A stretch of 64,000 nt of DNA from Hymenobacter sp. BT188. GTDB lineage: Bacteria; Bacteroidota; Bacteroidia; Cytophagales; Hymenobacteraceae. Within the stretch, counting starts at the first letter, position 1. Each line of letters begins with the position of its first letter. Where the stretch lies: NCBI RefSeq assembly GCF_014333585.1, contig NZ_JACSCW010000006.1, positions 124,001-188,000 on the forward strand, written 5' to 3'. The translations under genes were made by a program, and so were the position numbers. Below are positions 44,921 through 52,878 of the stretch, piece after piece. The notes beneath the pieces were generated by a model. It was given only the letters and a program-made list of their open reading frames with translations. It searched no databases and was not told where the DNA came from.

Positions 44921-45436
44921 TTAGCTCTGGGGGGCATTTAGTACAGCCGCTTCGGCAGCAGGAGCGCAGATGTAAGCTTGTAGCTGTTCGGCGCTGAGGT
45001 TACCGTTGTGCCATTCCGGGTCGAGGTTGGCCCCAATTTTTTTATAGAAACCGATAGCGGGCTCATTCCACTCAAGCACCTGCCATTTCATACGGTGCGC
45101 GCCAATTGCCCGCGCTTCAGCTACTACCGCGTCGAAAAGCAGCTTGCCGAGGCCCGTACCACGCACTTCTTCCGTTACCACCAAGTCTTCCAAGAACAGC
45201 ATTCGACCCTTCCAGGTAGAGTAGGCCGTGTAGTACAAAGCCAAACCTACAATCTGCTGGGGTGCTTTTTCGGCTACAAAAAACTTGAAGATGGGGTCAG
45301 GGCCGAAACCGTCGCGCTCCATGTCGGCCAGGGTATTAGTTACCTCGTGAGGGGCGCGCTCATACACGGCCAGTTCCTGAATAAGGGCCAGCACTTGGGG
45401 CAAATCGGCGCGAGTGCCGCGGCGGATGGTCGTCAT
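44921..45436 (-). CDS. GNAT-family N-acetyltransferase
   Basis: A 171-residue acetyltransferase of the diamine/GCN5 group. The acetyl-CoA pyrophosphate-binding motif A is EEVRGTGLGKLLFDAVV, and the beta-strand FLEDLVVTEE precedes it. The opening IRRGTRADLPQVLALIQELAVYER and the closing WNEPAIGFYKKIGA are typical of spermidine/spermine-type members. The substrate, an amine, cannot be fixed. It converges on the DUF4286 gene and starts with the ATG at 45436. Confidence 0.88.
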   Translation of the reverse strand: MTTIRRGTRADLPQVLALIQELAVYERAPHEVTNTLADMERDGFGPDPIFKFFVAEKAPQQIVGLALYYTAYSTWKGRMLFLEDLVVTEEVRGTGLGKLLFDAVVAEARAIGAHRMKWQVLEWNEPAIGFYKKIGANLDPEWHNGNLSAEQLQAYICAPAAEAAVLNAPQS

Positions 45437-45498
45437 CAGATGAGAGGTAAAAGGTTCGGGATACTTACGTAAGCTCTATGTGAATAAGAGCCGAAAAG

Positions 45499-45539
45499 CA
45501 CAATGAGCAATAGCACCAAATCGGCTATTGCTCATTGTG
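45499..45539 (-). terminator. Perfect 16-base hairpin after the small lipoprotein
   Basis: CACAATGAGCAATAGC (45499-45514) is complementary to GCTATTGCTCATTGTG (45524-45539), with a nine-base loop. It lies 25 bases after the lipoprotein stop and is followed on the minus strand by a weak T-run (CTTTTCGG). Confidence 0.6.
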
Positions 45540-45564
45540 TAATCTATGCTGCGAAAGCACTCAA

Positions 45565-45798
45565 TTACATCTGAGGCTGCATTTTCTTGATGTCCTCCGT
45601 TGCGTTGGCGGCGTTTATCTCGCGGGGCACATTGGAGTCGGGCTTGCCGCCGGTAGTGTCGGCAGCGGCGGGAATGGGCGGCAGGGGCTTTACAGCCACA
45701 TTCTCGTCCATGTTCTTATAATCCGGATTCTTGCACGAGGTCACGGATAGGGTCAGGGAAGCGCCGGCCAACAGACCAAGCACAAGCGTTTTCTTCAT
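45565..45798 (-). CDS. Small lipoprotein of unknown function
   Basis: A 77-residue lipoprotein. MKKTLVLGLLAGASLTLSVTSC is a lipobox-type signal with Cys22. The mature part is short, Pro-, Asp- and Asn-rich (KNPDYKNMDENVAVKPLPP) and probably unstructured. The ATG at 45798 is preferred to a start 16 codons upstream. It stands between the GNAT gene and the peptidase gene in the same direction. No family is recognisable. Confidence 0.6.
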   Translation of the reverse strand: MKKTLVLGLLAGASLTLSVTSCKNPDYKNMDENVAVKPLPPIPAAADTTGGKPDSNVPREINAANATEDIKKMQPQM

Positions 45799-45942
45799 AA
45801 ACAGCCGAATAAGGCGGGCAATTGGGTTTCGGGCCGCAAGATACAAAGCGACCCGCGAAAGGTTAGTACGGAAAAAAGCCCGTCAGTGGCTATTCAATCT
45901 CTTATTACTGGTAAGCTGAACCGTTGGGGGGCTTTTCTGGGC

Positions 45943-48141
45943 TTATTTCCCGTAGGGATTCAGGCCCATGCTGTAGTAGGTAAAAGCCCACACATCGGCC
46001 CATTCCTGGATTTGCAGTTTGGTGCTTTTGCCCGCCCCGTGGCCCGCATTCACGTCTACGCGAATGAGCTGTGGGTTGGCGCCGCCCGCTTTTTCCTGCA
46101 AAGCCGCGGCAAACTTAAAAGAGTGCGCCGGCACCACCCGGTCGTCGTGGTCGGCGGTGGTAATCATCGTGGCCGGGTAGTCGGCGCCTTGTTTCAACGT
46201 GTGCAGAGGCGAGAAGCTATAGAGATTCTGAAACTGCGCGTAGTTGTCGGAGGTGCCGTACTCGGGAGCCCAGTTCCAGCCAATCGTAAACTTCTGATAG
46301 CGCAGCATGTCCATCACGCCCACGGCTGGCAAAGCCACGCGTGCCACATCGGGACGCTGAATCATGGTGGCGCCCACCAGTAAGCCGCCATTTGATCCGC
46401 CCGCAATAGCCAAGTGCTTAGGCGACGTGTAGTTCTGCACCGACAAGTACTCGGCGGCGGCAATAAAATCGTCGAATACGTTTTGCTTGTTGGGCGTCAT
46501 GCCGGCTTTGTGCCAGGCCTCGCCGTACTCGCCACCACCGCGCAGATTGGCCACAGCCAACACTCCCCCGTTTTCCAGCCACAGCATACGCGCTACGCTA
46601 AACGATGGAGTCAGGGAGATATCGAAGCCCCCGTAACCGTAGAGGTAAGTTGGGTTTTTGCCATCCAGCTTCAGCCCTTTCTTGTGCACGATAAACATGG
46701 GAATCTTCGTGCCGTCTTTGCTGCTATAAAACACCTGAGTCGTTAGATAGTCATCGGGCTTCACCTCCACTTTCGGGGCCTGAAACACCGTGCTTTGCTT
46801 GGTAGCGAGGTCGTATTTGTAGATAGTAGTCGGATACGTGAACGAGGTGAAAGCGTAGTACACTTCCTTGGCATCACGGCGCCCACCAAAACCTGCTGCT
46901 GTACCAATGGCTGGCAGCTCTACATCATTCTGAAACTCTCCGGTTTCGCTGTACACTTTTACCTGGCTGCTGGCATCTTTCAAGTAGGTAGCAATCAGGC
47001 GGCCGCCCGCATGCTCCACATTATCGATTTTATAAGTGGTTTCGGGCAGCACCGTTTTCCAGTTGGCCTGCTGTGGCTTTTTTGGATCAATAAGTACCAA
47101 ACGGTACAAAGGCGCCTGGTAGTTAGTGAGTACCAACAATTTGCCCCCCACGTTGCCCACCACCGAGTTATTGTGCTCGAAGCTGCTGATGAGCGTCGTG
47201 AACTTGTCGGCCTGCTTTGGGTCGGTGAGGTCGCGCACGGCGAGGCGGTTGCCGTCGGCCACGCCATCGGTGAGACTCAGCACTAAGAAACGCTCATCTT
47301 CCGTGGTGCCCGCGAATCGGAAGCCCAGCGGCATTTTCTTGTCTTCATACACCAGCTTATCCGCCTTTTGCGCGGTGCCAAGCTTGTGGTAATAGACTTT
47401 GTGAAACTCGTTTTTGCCAGCTAACTGGTTTTCACCTGACTTAGGCGCGGCATAACGACTGTAATAAAAGCCATCCTTGGCCCACGCCACCCCCGACACC
47501 TTCACCCACTCCAGTTCATCCTTCAGCGGCTGGCGTGTCTTCAGATCCAGCACTTTCACCTTCAGCCAGTCAGAGCCGCCGCCGGAGGTGGAGTATGCCA
47601 TATAGCGATGGTCGTTGGAGAAGTAGGTGCCGGTCAGGGCTGTAGTGCCGTCGGCCGAGAACTTATTGGGGTCGAGCAACACTCCCGGCTGGCTCTGGGG
47701 GGCATTTTTCTGCACGTACAGCACCGCTTGGTTCTGTAGGCCGTCGTTTTTGGAGAAATACAGCTGTCCGTCCTCCACCTGTGGCACGCCGTAACGCTCG
47801 TAGTTCCAGATGGTGGTGAGTCGCTCCTGGATCTTATCCCGAAACGGTATTTTTTCCAAGTAGCCGAAAGTCAGCTTGTTCTGGGCTTCTACCCACGCTT
47901 TGGTTTCGGGTGAATCGAGATCTTCAAGCCAGCGGTATGGGTCGGTGACGGACGTGCCGTGGTAATCATCTACCTGATCGGATTTGCGGGTTTCGGGGTA
48001 CTTCACAGAGGAACTAGATGGTGTAACGGCCGCCATATGAGGGTTGGCTGAATAAGTAGTAGCCGATTTGGCAGTTGGTCCCGCAGAGCGACAAGCCCCC
48101 AGCGCGAGCAAAGCCAGCAACGGGTATTTAGTGATGTACAT
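45943..48141 (-). CDS. Prolyl oligopeptidase (family S9A), lipoprotein
   Basis: A 732-residue serine peptidase cleaving after proline in short peptides. A lipobox near LLALGAC gives Cys17, so it is probably anchored in the periplasm or outer membrane. A seven-blade propeller (about 60-440) contains SDQVDDYHGTSVTDPYRWLED. The hydrolase domain has Ser in GGSNGGLLVG, Asp in DHDDRVVPAH, and His in VNAGHGAGK. The C-terminal domain is complete. It starts at the ATG at 48141. The diverging TonB receptor shares a 323-base upstream region. Confidence 0.94.
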   Translation of the reverse strand: MYITKYPLLALLALGACRSAGPTAKSATTYSANPHMAAVTPSSSSVKYPETRKSDQVDDYHGTSVTDPYRWLEDLDSPETKAWVEAQNKLTFGYLEKIPFRDKIQERLTTIWNYERYGVPQVEDGQLYFSKNDGLQNQAVLYVQKNAPQSQPGVLLDPNKFSADGTTALTGTYFSNDHRYMAYSTSGGGSDWLKVKVLDLKTRQPLKDELEWVKVSGVAWAKDGFYYSRYAAPKSGENQLAGKNEFHKVYYHKLGTAQKADKLVYEDKKMPLGFRFAGTTEDERFLVLSLTDGVADGNRLAVRDLTDPKQADKFTTLISSFEHNNSVVGNVGGKLLVLTNYQAPLYRLVLIDPKKPQQANWKTVLPETTYKIDNVEHAGGRLIATYLKDASSQVKVYSETGEFQNDVELPAIGTAAGFGGRRDAKEVYYAFTSFTYPTTIYKYDLATKQSTVFQAPKVEVKPDDYLTTQVFYSSKDGTKIPMFIVHKKGLKLDGKNPTYLYGYGGFDISLTPSFSVARMLWLENGGVLAVANLRGGGEYGEAWHKAGMTPNKQNVFDDFIAAAEYLSVQNYTSPKHLAIAGGSNGGLLVGATMIQRPDVARVALPAVGVMDMLRYQKFTIGWNWAPEYGTSDNYAQFQNLYSFSPLHTLKQGADYPATMITTADHDDRVVPAHSFKFAAALQEKAGGANPQLIRVDVNAGHGAGKSTKLQIQEWADVWAFTYYSMGLNPYGK

Positions 48142-48464
48142 GAGGTATAGAGCAGCGGAGTGTATGTCGAAGATAGAAGTCCGTCTTCGCTTTATATCAT
48201 AATGAAGCAGGCTTTCTTGTAATATATGAAGTCACACCTTCCCTATAGTGGTGTTTATTAGGTTGAGCACAGCCATATAACTGGCATAATCTGTCATTTA
48301 TAATGCTCAGAACAAAAGCACTGCACCTCTGTCGGCTCATACGTTAACCAGAATGAGGTGAGAAAGGTCTTAGTACTGTTCAGTTAAATTATTAAGAAAC
48401 TTTCTAAATAAGAAGATAAGTTGTTCCTTTGCATCTCTTTAGAAAGTTTCTGAATAAGCAATTT
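48142..48464. other. 323-base region between the peptidase and the receptor
   Basis: No coding frame is supported. It holds the operator pair and promoter of the TonB receptor near its right end. No full-consensus promoter for the minus-strand peptidase was found; CGAAGATA (48168-48175) is a near match to its -7 element. Confidence 0.4.
48392..48454. promoter_or_regulatory. Two matching palindromes around the siderophore-receptor promoter
   Basis: Site 1, TTAAGAAACTTTCTAAA (48392-48408), and site 2, TTTAGAAAGTTTCTGAA (48438-48454), share the pattern TTnAGAAAnTTTCTnAA. The centres are 46 bases apart. The probable -7 element TTCCTTTG (48424-48431) lies between them, with TTTC at 48401-48404 in the -33 position. 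A repressor bound to both would cover the promoter. The pattern is not a classic Fur box. Confidence 0.65.
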
Positions 48465-50918
48465 ATGTTTTTCCTCCGCTCTTTTGGCTTAGCCATTATC
48501 CTCACTGGCAGCGTTCTAACTGTTCAGGCACAACAAACAGCTGCTATTCGTGGCCGCGTCACTACCTCCGACGGTAGCCCGGCCGAGGCTATTACTGTGG
48601 GCCTGGAAGATCGCAGCCAGGGCACCATCACCAACAGCCGGGGCGAATATGTGCTGAGTAGAATGAGGGCCGGCACCTACACGCTGGTCGTTTCGGGCAT
48701 CGGCTTGAAATCGGCGGAGAAAACCGTGACAGTCTCCAGCGGCCAGAGTGCCACCCTCGACTTTGTGCTCATCGAAAACGCCCAGCAGTTGCGCGAAGTA
48801 GTGGTAAGCGGGGCCCGCGTCAACAAATTCGCCCGCAAGCAGTCGGACTACGCGGCTAAGATGCCGCTGCAAAACCTGGAAAATCCGCAAGTGTACAACA
48901 CCGTGGGCAAGGAGCTGCTCACGGAGCAGCTGGTATTTACCGTGGATGAGGCTCTGCGCAACGCGCCCGGCGTGCAGCGCATGTGGGAAGCCACCGGCCG
49001 GGCCGGCGACGGCGGCAGTTACTACAACACCCGCGGCTTTATCGTGCAGAGCCAGTTGCGCAACGGCCTGGCCGGCAACGTAACTAGCGACGTAGACGCG
49101 GCCAATCTGGAGAAGGTCGAGATTATCAAAGGGCCGTCGGCCACGCTCTACGGCAGTGCCCTCACCTCCTACGGCGGCCTTATCAACCGCGTAACCAAGA
49201 AGCCTTACGACAGCTTCGGCGGCGAAGTAGCGGCTTCGGGCGGCAGCTTCGGCTTCCACCGCCTCAGCGCCGACGTGAATACGCCCCTCAATAAGGCCAA
49301 AACGCTGGCTTTCCGCCTAAACACGGCTTATCAGAAGGAAGACAACTTCCAGAGCGAGGGCTTCAACCGCAACATCGCCATTGCGCCCAGCCTGTCGTTT
49401 CAGCCCACGGAGCGCCTCAGCATCAACCTCGACGCGGAGCTGTTTCGGGGCCGCAGCGTGGGCAAGCAGCTCATTTTCTTTTACTTCCCTTCCTCTCAGT
49501 TTGGTGTTTCGCGGGCCGAAGACGTGAATATTGACTACCGCAACGCCTACGTGGGCAAGGGGCTGGAGCTGGATTCGCGCAGCACCAACTTTTTTGGGCA
49601 GGTGAACTACCGGATTTCGTCGGCTTTTACGTCGTCCACTAACTTCTCGGCCAGCCGCAGTTTTTCCGAAGGCTTCGGACCCTACTTCTACCTGGTGCCC
49701 GATGCTGTGGCTACTAATAACCCCAATGCCGCGCCGGGAGCCAATTTTCTGGCCCGCGCCGACCAATCGACCCGCAACAGCACTGAGCAGGTGTACGAGG
49801 TGCAGCAGCTCTTCAACGGCGACTTTCAGGTGGGTGGTCGGCGCAACCGCGTGGTGCTGGGCCTGGACTTTTTGCGCATCGACTCCGACCAGAACTTCTT
49901 CGGCAGTGTGTACGACATCGTGCCGCTCAACCAACCAGATTTCGATTATTCGCAGTTTAATGGCGCGAGCCTGAGTGCCCGCTACGCGGCCGGCGCCCCT
50001 GATTTCACTTATCCCATCACCACTAAAATCAATACCTACAGCGCCTTCGCCTCCGACGTGCTGAACTTGACTGACCGGCTGAGTGTGCTGGCAGCCCTGC
50101 GCGTAGACCACTTCGATAACCGCGGCGGCCTGGTCGGCGGTGTGGTGCCGGCGTATCAGCAAACGGCCTTGTCGCCAAAGTTTGGCGTCGTATTTCAGCC
50201 GCTGAAGGATAGGATTTCGCTGTTTGCCAATTACCAGAACAGCTTCAACAACCGCGGCTCTTACCTGGCCTACGACGTGGCTTTCCCCGACAGCACCGGC
50301 CAGCGCATCGCCGATCTGGAGCAAGCCAACCAGTGGGAAACAGGCGTGAAAGTAGACGCGCTGGGGGGCAAATTGACGGCTACCCTCAGCTACTATGACA
50401 TTCAGGTGAAGGACTTGCTGCGCACCGATCCGCGCCCGGAGGCTGCCGCCCGCTTTGCCCAAACCCAGGACGGCACCCAGCGCAGCCGCGGCGTCGAGTT
50501 TGATGTGGTGGCTAATCCGTTTGAGGGCTTCAACGCCGTGGCCGGCTTCTCCTACAATGATTCCCGCCTGGAGCGCGCCACTGCCCTTGACACCGGCCGC
50601 CGCCCCAGCACGGCTTCTTCGCCGTATCTGGCTAACCTGTGGCTGAGCTACCGCCTGTCCGCTTCGGCCTTGAAAGGCTTGGGTCTGGGCTTCGGCGGCA
50701 ACTACGCCAGCGACAACAGGATTCAGAACACAACGGCCAGCGTGTTTACGCTGCCCTCCTACATGGTGTTGAACGCGTCCATTTTTTACGACCAGCCCAA
50801 GTTCCGGATTTCGGCCAAGGTCGATAACCTAACCAACGAGCGGTACTGGATTGGTTACACCACCATGAACGCACAGAAGCTACGCAGCTTTGTGGGTAGC
50901 GTGGCGTATAAGTTTTAA
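48465..50918 (+). CDS. TonB-dependent siderophore receptor
   Basis: An 817-residue outer-membrane receptor. A signal peptide (MFFLRSFGLAIILTGSVLTVQAQ), a carboxypeptidase-regulatory-like domain (IRGRVTTSDGSPAEAITVGLEDR), a plug (VDEALRNAPGVQRMWEATG ... VEIIKGPSATLYG), and a barrel ending LRSFVGSVAYKF. The plug with NAPGVQR is typical of siderophore (ferric complex) receptors. The start is the ATG at 48465; an earlier TTG lies in the promoter. A PepSY membrane protein follows after 21 bases, a pairing seen in iron-uptake loci. Regulation by the palindrome pair is likely. Confidence 0.92.
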   Translation: MFFLRSFGLAIILTGSVLTVQAQQTAAIRGRVTTSDGSPAEAITVGLEDRSQGTITNSRGEYVLSRMRAGTYTLVVSGIGLKSAEKTVTVSSGQSATLDFVLIENAQQLREVVVSGARVNKFARKQSDYAAKMPLQNLENPQVYNTVGKELLTEQLVFTVDEALRNAPGVQRMWEATGRAGDGGSYYNTRGFIVQSQLRNGLAGNVTSDVDAANLEKVEIIKGPSATLYGSALTSYGGLINRVTKKPYDSFGGEVAASGGSFGFHRLSADVNTPLNKAKTLAFRLNTAYQKEDNFQSEGFNRNIAIAPSLSFQPTERLSINLDAELFRGRSVGKQLIFFYFPSSQFGVSRAEDVNIDYRNAYVGKGLELDSRSTNFFGQVNYRISSAFTSSTNFSASRSFSEGFGPYFYLVPDAVATNNPNAAPGANFLARADQSTRNSTEQVYEVQQLFNGDFQVGGRRNRVVLGLDFLRIDSDQNFFGSVYDIVPLNQPDFDYSQFNGASLSARYAAGAPDFTYPITTKINTYSAFASDVLNLTDRLSVLAALRVDHFDNRGGLVGGVVPAYQQTALSPKFGVVFQPLKDRISLFANYQNSFNNRGSYLAYDVAFPDSTGQRIADLEQANQWETGVKVDALGGKLTATLSYYDIQVKDLLRTDPRPEAAARFAQTQDGTQRSRGVEFDVVANPFEGFNAVAGFSYNDSRLERATALDTGRRPSTASSPYLANLWLSYRLSASALKGLGLGFGGNYASDNRIQNTTASVFTLPSYMVLNASIFYDQPKFRISAKVDNLTNERYWIGYTTMNAQKLRSFVGSVAYKF

Positions 50919-50939
50919 GTGGCCTAAATTCTTCTGCTG

Positions 50940-52088
50940 ATGACGCCCCTCAAACAAGCCATTCGCAAACTTCACCTCTGGCTCGGCCTCGCGTCGGGGC
51001 TGGTGGTGTTTATCGTGAGCATTACGGGGGCCATTTTTGTTTTTCAAGAAGAGATTCGGGAAGCTACCGAGCCGTGGCTGAAAGTGCCAGTGGCGGCCAC
51101 GCCCGCGCTGCCGCCTTCTCATTTGCAAGCTACCATGCTACGAAATCACCCCGGCCTGACCTCGCCCTGGCTGATGTACATGGGCCCCGACCGCTCTGCC
51201 ATTGTGTACGGTACGGACAAAGCCGGCGGCTCTTACGCCGCCTTCGTCGACCCCTACACCGGCCAGGAGCTACACTACAAAAACCTGAAGCGCGATTTTT
51301 TTACCATCGTGCAGGAAATCCATATGTATTTGCTGTTGCCCGTCGCCGTGGGCGAATGGGTGGTGGGCATCGGGGTTCTGATTTTTGTGGTCATGCTCAT
51401 CACAGGCATGGTGCTGTGGTGGCCTAAGCGTAAGAAGGATCGACACCGCAGCTTCACCATCAAATGGAACAGCCGTTGGCGGCGCGTCAACTACGATTTG
51501 CACAACGTGCTAGGCTTCTACACCGCCAGCATCGCGCTGGTAATCGCGTTGACGGGCCTGGTGATGAGCTTCGAGTGGGTGCGCGACTCGGTGTACCTGG
51601 CAGCCAACACGGGCAGCAACTTTCCCAAGGAAAAAACGCCCCCCAAGGTGACGGCCCAGCCAAGTACTGCGCCCGACCAGCCCCTCATCGACCAGTTTTA
51701 CGCGCAGATACGGCGCGATTCGCCAACGGCTCAAATGCTCTACGTCGCCGCGCCAGTCGCCCCTGACCAGCCCGCCTACTCTATCGCCTACCGGACGTCC
51801 TTGCTCTACAGCCACCGCGACGAGTACTACTTTCACCCCACTACCGGTCAGCTGCTCAAAGCCATTCCAGACGCTGGCAAGAGTCGCGGCCAGAAACTCA
51901 TTGATGCCAACTACGACATCCATACCGGTCAGATTCTGGGCCTGGGGGGCAAAATTATTGCCTTTTTGGTCAGCCTGATTGCGGCTAGCCTACCCGTTAC
52001 TGGTACGCTGGTATGGTGGGGCAAGCGCAATAAGCCCAAGAAAGCAAAGCAACAGGTACAGCCCCGCCGAACTCCAGTCAACTCCTAG
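50940..52088 (+). CDS. PepSY-associated membrane protein (siderophore/iron reduction type)
   Basis: A 382-residue inner-membrane protein with four helices and a periplasmic PepSY region. Family hallmarks are the start MTPLKQAIRKLHLWLGLASGLVVFIVSITGAIFVF, a second DLHNVLGFYTA segment, and YDIHTGQILGLGGKIIAFLVSL near the end. The conserved His residues (LHLW, DLHN, DIHT) are in positions used for heme in relatives. Related proteins (PiuB/FoxB type) are linked to reductive release of iron from siderophores. It follows the siderophore receptor after 21 bases, supporting that role. Confidence 0.88.
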   Translation: MTPLKQAIRKLHLWLGLASGLVVFIVSITGAIFVFQEEIREATEPWLKVPVAATPALPPSHLQATMLRNHPGLTSPWLMYMGPDRSAIVYGTDKAGGSYAAFVDPYTGQELHYKNLKRDFFTIVQEIHMYLLLPVAVGEWVVGIGVLIFVVMLITGMVLWWPKRKKDRHRSFTIKWNSRWRRVNYDLHNVLGFYTASIALVIALTGLVMSFEWVRDSVYLAANTGSNFPKEKTPPKVTAQPSTAPDQPLIDQFYAQIRRDSPTAQMLYVAAPVAPDQPAYSIAYRTSLLYSHRDEYYFHPTTGQLLKAIPDAGKSRGQKLIDANYDIHTGQILGLGGKIIAFLVSLIAASLPVTGTLVWWGKRNKPKKAKQQVQPRRTPVNS

Positions 52089-52105
52089 GATCGGTCGACG
52101 CATTC

Positions 52106-52780
52106 CTACTTCCCAATCCGCCCGATCTTCGGAATCACCTGAATTAGGAAGCGCTTATTATCGCCTTCCTTGGCACCGCGGTAACGGCCAGTACCATAGA
52201 AGCCGCTACCACCAATTATAAGTTCGATATTGCTGTCTTGGCTGAAGTTCAGACCATTTTGCTTCCAGAAATTCAGCAAATTCAGCGCCCGCCGGTAGCT
52301 AAGCTGGTAGGTAAGCTGCTCCTGCGTACGGTTGCGGGCATCATTACCGGCGTAGCGTGCCGCCATGCCTTCCACAATCACCAAGTAGCGCACCGGCTGC
52401 TCCGTCTTGATGGTTTTGAGCACAGAACGCAACGTGCGGCCGGCCTGCAAGAGCGCGGGCTTGTAAGCATCCTGAATTTCATCTTGGCCAGCCTTAAACT
52501 GCACCGGCACGAGCAATTCGTGGCGCTCCAGATTCGGGTCGTAGCGGAAGTATTTGCCCTCCAGCCGCTGCAAAGAGCGCCGAATCTTGGTAATCTGCTC
52601 CAGCTCTTCCGCTTTGGCTTTCAGGTCGCCGTTGGCTTTTTTTAGGTCGTTTTCGCGGTCTTTAAACAGCTTGAAGCTGTACACAAACAGCACCAGCATC
52701 ACCACAAACAACGACGTCATCAGGTCCACGTAGCTGGGCCAAAAGAAATCGTTGGAAGAGCGGTTTTGAGAATCCTGCAT
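52106..52780 (-). CDS. MotB/OmpA-like stator subunit of the cytoskeletal-motor cluster
   Basis: A 224-residue inner-membrane protein. One membrane helix (about 17-37, WPSYVDLMTSLFVVMLVLFV) carries Asp19 where MotB and ZorB hold their proton-binding Asp. A coiled coil (40-75) and a periplasmic OmpA/MotB peptidoglycan-binding domain (about 90-218) follow. The OmpA signatures are FKAGQDEI, VEGMAARYAGNDARNRTQEQLTYQLSYRRALNLL and the closing NKRFLIQVIPK. It should pair with the ZorA/MotA-like subunit upstream in a cell-wall-anchored proton channel. It is the last gene of the cluster, facing the PepSY gene tail to tail. Confidence 0.88.
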   Translation of the reverse strand: MQDSQNRSSNDFFWPSYVDLMTSLFVVMLVLFVYSFKLFKDRENDLKKANGDLKAKAEELEQITKIRRSLQRLEGKYFRYDPNLERHELLVPVQFKAGQDEIQDAYKPALLQAGRTLRSVLKTIKTEQPVRYLVIVEGMAARYAGNDARNRTQEQLTYQLSYRRALNLLNFWKQNGLNFSQDSNIELIIGGSGFYGTGRYRGAKEGDNKRFLIQVIPKIGRIGK

Positions 52781-52878
52781 GAGTAGAATGTGTAACGCGA
52801 AGAAGTGCTTTATCTCGCGTCGGATTCGTTAAAAAATCGTTGTAAAAGCCCCCAAAGACAAATAAGGGTGCGCTTAGC

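Noticed and set aside
48392..48454. Reading the palindromes as a Fur box
   Set aside because: The AGAAAnTTTCT dyad does not fit the GATAAT-type Fur word, so I describe it only as an unknown operator pair.
48516..49259. 247-residue frame opposite the siderophore-receptor plug region
   Set aside because: Antisense of a conserved plug domain; no independent start or domain features.
49317..50462. 381-residue frame opposite the siderophore receptor
   Set aside because: Same reason: an antisense shadow of a high-GC barrel gene.
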